DNA of 64,000 nt from Novosphingobium pentaromativorans US6-1 (GTDB lineage Bacteria; Pseudomonadota; Alphaproteobacteria; Sphingomonadales; Sphingomonadaceae): NCBI RefSeq assembly GCF_000767465.1, contig NZ_CP009291.1, positions 868,001-932,000 on the forward strand, written 5' to 3'. Both the position numbers and the translations under genes were made by a program. Under the pieces are notes generated by a model. The model was not told where the DNA came from, did no database searches, and saw nothing but the letters and a program-made list of their open reading frames with translations. Shown here piece by piece: positions 17,338-23,973 of this stretch (position 1 is the stretch's first letter; each line of letters begins with the position of its first letter).

Positions 17338-18345
17338 TCACAGCGACTGCAGGAAGCTCATCAGATTGTCCGAGGCTCGGAAGCGGCCCGGCGCGGCGGC
17401 GCTTGGTTGCAGCTTCATCAGAGCCTGTTCCTTCATCGCGAGATCGGCTTCGACGTACATATGCGTCGTGGCCGTATCTTCATGACCGAGCCACAGGGCG
17501 ATGACGGTGATATCGACGCCCGATTGAAGCAGGTGCATCGCTGTTGTGTGCCGAACCGTATGGGGTGTGATCGGGCGGTCAAGGAGACTTGGATTCTTGC
17601 GACCTGCGGTCACAACGGCAAGGTTCAAGCGCTGAGTGAGGTTCGAGCGGGTCATGCGGCCGCCGCTTCGGTTCGGAAACAGGAAACTATCCCCAGAGGG
17701 ATCGCCGATCTGGCGGCGCCAGGACCTGATGAGCGCGGCAGTCAGACGCCAGAGCGGCACGCTGCGTTCTTTGCGGCCCTTGCCACGCAGATGCACGGCG
17801 GGCTGACCTTCAAGCACAACGTCCCGGCACCGCATGCCGATCATCTCGGAAACGCGGGCGCCCGTGTTGTACATCATGCTGAACAAGGCGCGGTCGCGGT
17901 GTCCAGCCCAGCTAAGCCGGTCAGGTGCGTCGAGAATGGCGCTGATCTCGGGCCGTGACAAAAACCCGACCATTGATCGATCAAATCGCTTGAAGGGGAT
18001 TGCCAGCGCCCGTTCTATCGTTGCTAGCGACGCAAGGTCGTGATGCGATGCATATTTAAGGAACGTCCTGATCGCGGCGAGACGTGCGTTGCGGCTTCGA
18101 ACGCTGTTGCCTCGATCCTTCTCGAGATGGTCGAGAAAGGCGAGCAACAACGGCGCGTCGAGATCGGGCAACGTGATAGCGCTGGGCGTTCGATGGAGTG
18201 CCACGGCCGCGTAGTTGAGGAGCAGGCGCAAGGTATCCCGATATGCCGCTACGGTCTGAGCGCTGACCGCGCGCTGCTCACCGAGATGATCCAGAAAGAA
18301 GCGCTGGACGAGCGTCGGCAATGTTGGAGGGGTACGGTCAGTCAT
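17338..18345 (-). CDS. RIT copy 2 tyrosine recombinase C
   Basis: Identical in sequence to the copy 1 protein (335 residues from the preferred ATG at 18345, MTDRTPPTL). Catalytic Arg, Lys, HTVRHTT box, WLGHEDTATTHMYVE with the nucleophile Tyr are all present. It overlaps the end of recombinase B by eight bases. The identity of the copies implies very recent duplication or gene conversion. Confidence 0.92.
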   Translation of the reverse strand: MTDRTPPTLPTLVQRFFLDHLGEQRAVSAQTVAAYRDTLRLLLNYAAVALHRTPSAITLPDLDAPLLLAFLDHLEKDRGNSVRSRNARLAAIRTFLKYASHHDLASLATIERALAIPFKRFDRSMVGFLSRPEISAILDAPDRLSWAGHRDRALFSMMYNTGARVSEMIGMRCRDVVLEGQPAVHLRGKGRKERSVPLWRLTAALIRSWRRQIGDPSGDSFLFPNRSGGRMTRSNLTQRLNLAVVTAGRKNPSLLDRPITPHTVRHTTAMHLLQSGVDITVIALWLGHEDTATTHMYVEADLAMKEQALMKLQPSAAAPGRFRASDNLMSFLQSL

Positions 18346-19294
18346 GAACCGCCTCCCCGAAAGCAAAACTCTCGAAGCGGTTGCCTGCGGTGGCCATCAA
18401 ATCCGGGATGCCGGTCAAATACCAGTAGGTGTCTGACACCTTTGCATGACCGACGTAGGTTGAGAGGGCCGCGATCGCATTGTCGATATCGACACCCTCA
18501 GCTTGCCACCGTTGAATGCGCCTGCAGATAAATGTGTGCCGGAGGTCATGGATGCGAACGTTGCGATAGGCACCGCGGGCAACGATGGCGGCTTCGTCGC
18601 GCAACTTCTGGAATGTCCAATGTACCGCACGCTTTTTTAGCGATCGTGATGGGGTCGAGACGAAAAATGGATCCTCAGCCACGCGTGGCAGGAAGCGGTC
18701 CCGCATGCCAAGATAGTCGGCGAGCGCAACGGCGACGGTGGCGTGGAGCGGCACATGCCGCGATTTGCTGAACTTCGTCATCCGGACCGTCAAACATCGA
18801 CTTCCGAGGTCCACATCGGCGCAGCGCAGCTTGATCGCTTCGGAAACGCGCAGGCCGGTTGCGGCAATCAGTCCATAAAAGGCTTCGAACGCAGCAGGCC
18901 GCAGGCCACCTTCTGGGTCGAGGCGACGTGCCGCTGCAAGCAACGCCGAGATCTCGTCCTCAGTGTAGATATGGGGCGTGGCCCTGCGCTGGGACCTGCC
19001 GAATATCTGGGCCTGCGGGAACTCAGTGGCCGGATCTTCCCGCAGAAGGTAGGCGGCGAAAGGCCGAAGTATGTCGAGCCGGCGCGCCCACGCTCGCGGT
19101 TCACTGCCTCGCGCATGCCCCTTTGCCCACTCAATGGCTAGGTCCGATGTCAGCGAACCCTGGTGGCCAGAACTATCGAAGAAACTGCCGAAGGATCGAA
19201 GCTGGCTGGCGTTCGGCCCATCTCCACGGAAGCCCAGCGATGTACGCTCGGCAAGGTAGGCCTCTACCTGCGCTGTCATGGTAATCGACATCAT
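18338..19294 (-). CDS. RIT copy 2 tyrosine recombinase B
   Basis: Identical to the 318-residue copy 1 protein, with TGLRVSEAIKL, HDLRHTF and YVGHAKVSDTYWYL carrying the catalytic residues. It overlaps recombinase A by four bases and C by eight. It is transcribed away from the tnpC 3' part, so that in this copy the trio opposes the IS66-3 operon. Confidence 0.92.
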   Translation of the reverse strand: MMSITMTAQVEAYLAERTSLGFRGDGPNASQLRSFGSFFDSSGHQGSLTSDLAIEWAKGHARGSEPRAWARRLDILRPFAAYLLREDPATEFPQAQIFGRSQRRATPHIYTEDEISALLAAARRLDPEGGLRPAAFEAFYGLIAATGLRVSEAIKLRCADVDLGSRCLTVRMTKFSKSRHVPLHATVAVALADYLGMRDRFLPRVAEDPFFVSTPSRSLKKRAVHWTFQKLRDEAAIVARGAYRNVRIHDLRHTFICRRIQRWQAEGVDIDNAIAALSTYVGHAKVSDTYWYLTGIPDLMATAGNRFESFAFGEAVHD

Positions 19295-20535
19295 GAGGCC
19301 CTCCCTGGCCAGGGCATGGCCACGGCCGACAGCCGACGGAGATCGATCTTGGTGTAAATCTTCGACGTGTCGAGGCTACGGTGACGCAGGATATCGGCGA
19401 TGTGCTTCATGGGCGTGCCGTCGCTGAGCAGGCGGCTCGCGATGCTGTGACGAAGGATGTGGGGATCAGTCCGATCCAATCCGCATCGTGCGAAAGCCGC
19501 GATCACCGCATGCTTGGCGACGCCCGCCCTGATCGGGACGTCATACGGCGCTACATGGCGAACGAAAATCGCACGGTTACTGGTCTTCGGCCGCTCATGG
19601 CGCAAATAGTCTGCGATGGCGTCGCCGGTGGCCACCGGCAATGGAAGGCTGTCGGTGAAATGCGTCTTGGTCCTGGCTATACGAATGATCCCGTTGCGCC
19701 AATCGACGTCGTCGAGGCGAAGTTTTACGACCTCGGAACATCGTAGCCCGAGATCGGTGACGCATCTGACCATTGCGTAAGCGCGCCGCCGTGAGGGCAG
19801 ATGATCGTCGAATGACGCGAGAACCTCGTCAATCTGGGTTGGCGACAACACGTCGGGCAACTCCGCCAGGCGCCAATGCGCGGCCCGCGGAATCGCCTGC
19901 AAGAGCCGACCGACATCATCGCCCAACATCTTGCGAAACTTGAAATAACATCCAACTGTGCCGCCAGCGACACGCACGGCGCCACTACTCCAACAACGGC
20001 CTTCGCCGATGACAAAGCGCCGGACGACTGCCGGGTCGAGCTTCTCAGGATCAATCTCGCCATCACCGAACCGCTCAAGGAGCAGCCGGCGAATGATATG
20101 GATCCGCTGCCGCCGCGTTGTGTCCGCCAGGCCACCGACATCGCGCATGTAGCGATCGAAGGCCGCCAGTTCACCATCGAGCCAGCCCCTCTGTTCGATC
20201 GCCGCAATCCGCCTTTGGGCACGAAGCACACGCAGAAGGTGCCGGATAGCCACGCGCAACTCGTGGTGCACCTTGCGGACCGGGTAAGGGCAATCGCAAG
20301 ACGGCACATGGGTATCCAGGAACCTCCATTGCGCCGCCTCATCGATCAGCGCGATGTCCAAGCCTTCCTCGGTCGTCCACTTCGCGAAATGCGCGACGCA
20401 AGCAAAATACACTCGCACTGTGTGCGGATGATATCGGCCCGCTCGAAGATAAGAGACATACTCCTCCTCCACGGACGAAAAGACACTGTTCGTCAGCCAG
20501 CGGCGCGGACCCGGCTGCAATAGATCAGACTTCAT
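19291..20535 (-). CDS. RIT copy 2 tyrosine recombinase A
   Basis: Identical to the 414-residue copy 1 protein (LGLRCSEVVKL, HILRHSIASRL, LRHRSLDTSKIYTK). The start ATG at 20535 again follows GGAGAGGAG within a hairpin (20540-20574). Together with B and C it forms the only operon of the element. Confidence 0.92.
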   Translation of the reverse strand: MKSDLLQPGPRRWLTNSVFSSVEEEYVSYLRAGRYHPHTVRVYFACVAHFAKWTTEEGLDIALIDEAAQWRFLDTHVPSCDCPYPVRKVHHELRVAIRHLLRVLRAQRRIAAIEQRGWLDGELAAFDRYMRDVGGLADTTRRQRIHIIRRLLLERFGDGEIDPEKLDPAVVRRFVIGEGRCWSSGAVRVAGGTVGCYFKFRKMLGDDVGRLLQAIPRAAHWRLAELPDVLSPTQIDEVLASFDDHLPSRRRAYAMVRCVTDLGLRCSEVVKLRLDDVDWRNGIIRIARTKTHFTDSLPLPVATGDAIADYLRHERPKTSNRAIFVRHVAPYDVPIRAGVAKHAVIAAFARCGLDRTDPHILRHSIASRLLSDGTPMKHIADILRHRSLDTSKIYTKIDLRRLSAVAMPWPGRAS

Positions 20536-20539
20536 AAAA

Positions 20540-20574
20540 CGCTCCTCTCCAGATGGTGGTCGGAGAGGGGAGCG
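20540..20574 (-). promoter_or_regulatory. Hairpin covering the ritA ribosome-binding site, copy 2
   Basis: Same structure as at 9735-9769, with arms CGCTCCCCTCTCC and GGAGAGGAGCG on the minus strand. The Shine-Dalgarno sequence is in the second arm. The regulatory role is inferred. Confidence 0.55.
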
Positions 20575-20640
20575 TATTATGTGCAGCTAAAGTTAGTCAT
20601 GCTGCAACGTATGCGGCGGAAAATAGCGGACTGGGCACAA

Positions 20641-20711
20641 CCCGCCGTTGGCACCTGCGCATAATCCGGCGCTTCGCATAATTCCGATTATGCATACCTT
20701 TCCATAACCGT
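20641..20711. repeat. RIT copy 2 repeat and inverted core region on the tnpC 3' side
   Basis: 43-bp repeat 20641-20683, then CCGATTAT (20684-20691), core GCATACCTTTCC (20692-20703) and ATAACCGT (20704-20711); the target codons AAG AAC resume at 20712. Compared with copy 1 the core is reversed and the first arm differs at two positions (CCGATTAT against ACGGTTAT). Confidence 0.85.
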
Positions 20712-20951
20712 AAGAACGCCCTCTTCGCCGGCCACGAGCTCGGCGCCGAGAACTGGGCGGCGATCGCCTCGCTGGTCGAGACGTGCAAGCTGGGTCGCAT
20801 CAACCCGAACGCCTACCTTGCCGATGTGCTCGCTCGCATCGTCCTGCGCGGCGATGGCGACCCGCTCGACGATCTGCTGCCCGGCAACTGGGACGATACC
20901 AATGCCGCCGCACCAGCGTTCGAAACGAACAGCGTCGCCCAGGCCGCCTGA
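20712..20951 (+). pseudogene. tnpC: IS66-3 TnpC, C-terminal part
   Basis: Continues the split gene: KNALFAGHELGAENWAAIAS, VETCKLGRINPNAYLADVLA and LLPGNWDD, ending SVAQAA with TGA at 20949-20951. It is the conserved IS66 C-terminal domain. IS66-4 begins at 20958, and the stop codon overlaps the 8-base duplication GAGCAAAC (20950-20957), so that insertion left this reading frame unchanged. Confidence 0.88.
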
Positions 20952-21008
20952 GCAAACGTAACCGTCAGCCGATGGCCGACTTTTCACCGTTGTGATCGCC
21001 CGCGATAA

Positions 21009-21034
21009 GTGTCCGCCTAAATTTAAGCGGACAC
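21009..21034. repeat. IS66-4 left subterminal palindrome
   Basis: GTGTCCGCCTA-AATT-TAAGCGGACAC type palindrome directly before the tnpA ATG (21039). A sister palindrome GTGTCCGC...GCGGACAC lies at 23541-23567 near the right end. The flanking words ATAAGTGTCCGCCTA are also inversely repeated between the ends. Could be a transposase-binding or autoregulatory site. Confidence 0.6.
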
Positions 21035-21038
21035 CTAA

Positions 21039-21521
21039 ATGGGCAAGATATTTCCAATGCAATCTGCGAGCGACGCCGAGCGGCATTATCCGCTGGCCGT
21101 CGTTGCGCAGGAGAAGAAACGCCGAATGCGCCGGTCGTGGACGATCGAGGAGAAGCTGGCGATCATTGCCGAAGTGGAAACATCCGGCGATCCGGTGGCG
21201 GTGGTGGCACGGCGCCATGACATGAATGCGAATCACCTGTTCAACTGGATCGACCGGGCCAGGGCCGGCACGCTGGATAGAAAGCGCGGTCGCAAACCAA
21301 ACGGTCAGCCGAAGGAATCTCGGCGAGCTGATGCGAAGATCGATACCGAGCAGGAATTTATCGATCTCGGCGTGTTCACGCGCGAAGAAATGGCCCAGGC
21401 GCTCGGCGGCGGCGAAGAGCTGATGGAGATCGAGCTGCCTGGCGGTATCCGCATGCGCGTGCCGCTCTCGATCGAGCCTGAAGTGTTGATGCGTTCCGTC
21501 AGAGCGCTGAAAGCCGCCTGA
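21039..21521 (+). CDS. tnpA: IS66-4 TnpA
   Basis: A 160-residue Orf1 with the helix-turn-helix RRSWTIEEKLAIIAEVETSG, VARRHDMNANHLFNWIDRAR and a C-terminal GEELMEIELPGGIRMRVPLS. The start MGKIFPMQ at 21039 is directly after a palindrome; no strong Shine-Dalgarno sequence is visible, and MQSASDAERH at 21057 is an alternative start. The stop overlaps tnpB (TGATG). Confidence 0.85.
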   Translation: MGKIFPMQSASDAERHYPLAVVAQEKKRRMRRSWTIEEKLAIIAEVETSGDPVAVVARRHDMNANHLFNWIDRARAGTLDRKRGRKPNGQPKESRRADAKIDTEQEFIDLGVFTREEMAQALGGGEELMEIELPGGIRMRVPLSIEPEVLMRSVRALKAA

Positions 21522-21874
21522 TGCTCCAGGTGGCGTCGGGAACGCGGGTATATCTGGCATGCAAGCCGGTCGATATGCGACTTGGCGCACCGGGGTTGTG
21601 TGCCGCAGTGGGCAAGCTGCTGCATGAAGACCCATTCTCTGGCTCGCTATTTCTCTTCAGGTCGAAGCGCGGAAATTATCTCAAGATGATTTACTTCGAC
21701 GGTTCGGGCGTGTGCCTGTTCGCGAAGAAGATGGAGCGCCGCAAGTTCGTCTGGCCGCGCACGCTTGATGCGAAAGCACCGCTCTCTGCTGGTCAGCTCA
21801 GCCTGCTTCTGGAAGGGATCGACTGGCGCGAGACGGTCCGCCCGGAGCCGGTTGCAAAGCCAGTACTTATCTGA
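21521..21874 (+). CDS. tnpB: IS66-4 TnpB
   Basis: A 117-residue Orf2: MLQVASGTRVYLACKPVDMR, LFLFRSKRGNYLKMIYFDGS, RRKFVWPR. The start ATG shares a base with the tnpA stop. Intact. It is clearly diverged from the TnpB of IS66-2 and IS66-3, so the four IS66 elements are independent arrivals rather than copies of one another. Confidence 0.92.
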   Translation: MLQVASGTRVYLACKPVDMRLGAPGLCAAVGKLLHEDPFSGSLFLFRSKRGNYLKMIYFDGSGVCLFAKKMERRKFVWPRTLDAKAPLSAGQLSLLLEGIDWRETVRPEPVAKPVLI

Positions 21875-21940
21875 ATATAATCAGGTAGTTAGTGCAGATA
21901 TTGCTAGCGCTACTTTGCGCCTCCCGGTATAAGCTCGCCC

Positions 21941-23497
21941 ATGTCCGACAAGGTGTTCGAAATCCCTACTGATCCCGATGCCTTGCGTGCCTTCACGCTG
22001 GCCCTGTGCGCCGAACTCAAGGCGAAGGATGTCTTCATCGACAAGCTCAAGATGCGGATCGCTGTGCTTGAGCGGACCGAGTTCGGTCGCCGGTCGGAAA
22101 AGATGAATGAGGACCTGCGGCAACTTAGGCTGCTGCTGGAAGGGGCGGAGGGCGCCCCGAGCCTGGAAACCGAAAATGGCGCGCCAACCGAGCTGTCCTC
22201 CAGCGACCATGAAACCGGCTCGCGGACGCGCAAGCCACTTGGTGAGCACCTGCCTCGCGAAACCGTCGAGCATCCGGTGACGCGTTGTCCGCATTGCGGT
22301 GGATCGCGCTTTTGTCAGCGCGGTGTCGACCGGCGCGAAGTGCTGGAATATGTGCCCGCATGCTTCAAGGTGGTTGAGCATATCCGCCCGCGAATGAGCT
22401 GCCGCTCGTGCGAGCGCATGGTGCAGATGCCGATGCCACCGCTTCCGATCGAGCGCGGTCGGCCTGGACCTGCGCTGCTCGCGCATGTGGTCGTGTCGAA
22501 ATACGCCGATCATCTTCCGCTCAATCGTCAGTCGACAATTTACGCCCGCGCCGGCGTTCATCTCTCGCGCCAGGTTCTGGCGGGATGGCTGACCAAGCTC
22601 GACCAACTGTTGCAGCCGCTGGCCGATGCGATCGGCGTCCATGCACGCGGTGGCCCCGTCTTCCATATCGACGACACCAAGATGCCGATCCTCGAAAAGG
22701 GCCGTCATCGTACCCGTGAGGGTCGGTTGTGGTGCGTGGTCCGAGACGAGCGGCCCTGGTCGGGCGAAGCGGCTCCTGCGGCGTTCTACCGCCATGCCAA
22801 GGGGCGGTCGCGCGAGGATCCGGAGCGTCTCGTCGACGACTGCAGCGGCTACATGCATGCCGATGCCGATCAGCGCTTCAACCGTATCTACAACGACACG
22901 ACCGACGATGAATCCCGCTTGAAGGAAGTGGCCTGCTGGGCGCATGCCCGACGGCGGTTCTACGATGCGTGGAAGGAAACCGGCAGCGATGGCGCGCACC
23001 AAGTGCTTGAACTGATGGGCAAGCTGTTCGCGCTCGAAGCCGATCATCGCGGATCTTCGCCCGAGGTGCGTCTTGCCGCGCGTCAAGCCACGGCCGTTCC
23101 GCTGCTCGAAAAGCTCAAAGCGTTCCTCACATGGGCACGCGATGCCGGCAGCACGATCATGCCGATGCACGATGCCACGCGCTACATGCTCGATCGCTGG
23201 GATGCCTTCGCCCGCTACACGACGGACGGTCGGCTCGAGATGAGCAACAATGCCGCCGAGCGCGCCATCCGCCCCACGGTCATAGGCCGCAAAAATTACA
23301 TGTTCTGCGGCTCCGACGCCGGCGCCGAGCGAGCCGCCTCGTTCTACACCATCATCGAAAGTGCCAAAATGAACGGACTCGATCCCGAGGCCTACCTTGG
23401 CGACATCATCGCCCGGATCGGCGAGCATCCGATCAACCGGATCGATGAACTGCTCCCGTGGAACTGGCGGCAGACTCCGCTCCAGCAGGCCGCCTGA
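21941..23497 (+). CDS. tnpC: IS66-4 transposase TnpC, intact
   Basis: A complete 518-residue TnpC: N-terminal coiled coil with FGRRSEKMNEDLRQLRLLLE, zinc motif CPHCGGSRFCQRG, DDE core with HIDDTKMPILEKG, DCSGYMHADADQRFN and NNAAERAIRP. The C-terminal domain IGRKNYMFCGSDAGAERAAS and ELLPWNWRQ follows. Here the RKN motif is encoded CGC AAA AAT, unlike the CGG/AGG AAG AAC that carried the two RIT insertions, and it is uninterrupted. A likely source of transposase for the neighbouring elements only if the ends are compatible. Confidence 0.93.
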   Translation: MSDKVFEIPTDPDALRAFTLALCAELKAKDVFIDKLKMRIAVLERTEFGRRSEKMNEDLRQLRLLLEGAEGAPSLETENGAPTELSSSDHETGSRTRKPLGEHLPRETVEHPVTRCPHCGGSRFCQRGVDRREVLEYVPACFKVVEHIRPRMSCRSCERMVQMPMPPLPIERGRPGPALLAHVVVSKYADHLPLNRQSTIYARAGVHLSRQVLAGWLTKLDQLLQPLADAIGVHARGGPVFHIDDTKMPILEKGRHRTREGRLWCVVRDERPWSGEAAPAAFYRHAKGRSREDPERLVDDCSGYMHADADQRFNRIYNDTTDDESRLKEVACWAHARRRFYDAWKETGSDGAHQVLELMGKLFALEADHRGSSPEVRLAARQATAVPLLEKLKAFLTWARDAGSTIMPMHDATRYMLDRWDAFARYTTDGRLEMSNNAAERAIRPTVIGRKNYMFCGSDAGAERAASFYTIIESAKMNGLDPEAYLGDIIARIGEHPINRIDELLPWNWRQTPLQQAA

Positions 23498-23724
23498 CAC
23501 CACACCCCCAAAATTAGTGACAGCTGCGATCTGCAATCAAGTGTCCGCTTCGAAAATAGGCGGACACTTATCCCACCACACACTCAATCCGAGAAGACGG
23601 TCGTCGGCTGACGGTTACGAGCAAACTACGTTCGAACCTTATTACAACGAAAATAGGCGCCAGGCCCTCGCTGCCCGACGCCTTCACGCCCCTGGTGGGG
23701 AGAAATTACCGCTTACATCGCAAG

Positions 23725-23733
23725 TCCCGCCGG
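23725..23733. repeat. 9-bp target duplication of the IS4-like element, right copy
   Basis: TCCCGCCGG, identical to 6308-6316. It follows the 8-base duplication of IS66-3 directly, because IS66-3 inserted at the very end of the IS4-like element. Confidence 0.8.
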
Positions 23734-23904
23734 AGGGTTACGGTTTTGTCACCGCCCTGCACAGATCTTCCACGAACGACGGGCAGCAATGGGATAGCTG
23801 CGCCTGAATATCAGAAAAATTGCCAGAAACAGTGAAATGGAGACCCAAAAGCCCTGCACTTACGCCAAGTTCGGCGCAACAGGCCCAAATCCGCTCAAAT
23901 CATC

Positions 23905-23923
23905 AGGTTGATGGAGGTGCCCA
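23905..23923 (-). repeat. 19-bp inverted repeat, left of the catabolic cluster
   Basis: On the minus strand TGGGCACCTCCATCAACCT; the same 19 bases occur on the plus strand at 45254-45272, just right of the LysR gene. Both copies lie in frames that would read GTSINL near a stop codon, so they may be the ends of two remnants of one gene family. It also forms a local stem ATCAGGT/ACCTGAT at 23903-23929. Confidence 0.55.
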
Positions 23924-23973
23924 CCTGATCAAAAACGTACAAAGTCGAGCTTAACATTCCCCCTCAAAGAGGA

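Larger units (their letters stand above)
17253..20711 (-). mobile_element. RIT (recombinase-in-trio) element, copy 2, inverted
   Basis: Same 3459-bp length and identical three proteins as copy 1 but genes on the minus strand. 43-bp inverted repeats lie at 17253-17295 and 20641-20683. On the tnpC 3' side follow CCGATTAT, the 12-base core GCATACCTTTCC (20692-20703, the exact reverse complement of the copy 1 core) and ATAACCGT. It splits IS66-3 tnpC. No target duplication longer than the shared AA is evident. Confidence 0.92.
20958..23618 (+). mobile_element. IS66-4, complete element
   Basis: A 2661-bp element with ends GTAACCGTCAGCCGATGGCC (20958) and, on the right, the reverse complement of GTAACCGTCAGCCGACGACC (ending 23618), 18 of 20 matching. 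The 8-base duplication GAGCAAAC is at 20950-20957 and 23619-23626. tnpA, tnpB and tnpC are all intact and uninterrupted, the only IS66 in the window for which this is true. It inserted at the stop codon of IS66-3 tnpC. Confidence 0.93.
14997..23716 (+). mobile_element. IS66-3, carrying RIT copy 2 and IS66-4
   Basis: The left end GTAAGCGGTAAAACCTCCCC (14997-15016) matches the right end at 23697-23716 (reverse complement GTAAGCGGTAATTTCTCCCC) in 17 of 20 positions. The 8-base duplication ATCGCAAG flanks it at 14989-14996 and 23717-23724. It inserted in the right terminal repeat of the IS4-like element. It holds tnpA, tnpB and tnpC; tnpC is split by RIT copy 2, and IS66-4 sits at the tnpC stop codon. 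Confidence 0.92.
5099..23741 (-). mobile_element. IS66-1: decayed IS66-family element, host of the whole nested insertion
   Basis: tnpC, tnpB and tnpA lie on the minus strand at 5099-6238. The tnpC end is lost at about 5098. The tnpA-side terminal repeat appears to be split: bases 6308-6316 (tcccgccgg) recur at 23725-23733 as the duplication of the inserted IS4-like element, and continue to agggttac ending at 23741. Read outward from 23741 this gives GTAACCCTCCGGCGGGA, which begins GTAA like the other IS66 ends in this window. The outer boundary at 23741 is inference. Confidence 0.55.

Noticed and set aside
21881..23536. 551-codon minus-strand frame opposite IS66-4 tnpC
   Set aside because: Shadow of tnpC; no domain, start signal or neighbour supports it.
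23903..23929. Stem ATCAGGT/ACCTGAT as a terminator for the SSADH-like gene
   Set aside because: On the minus strand the T run precedes rather than follows the stem.
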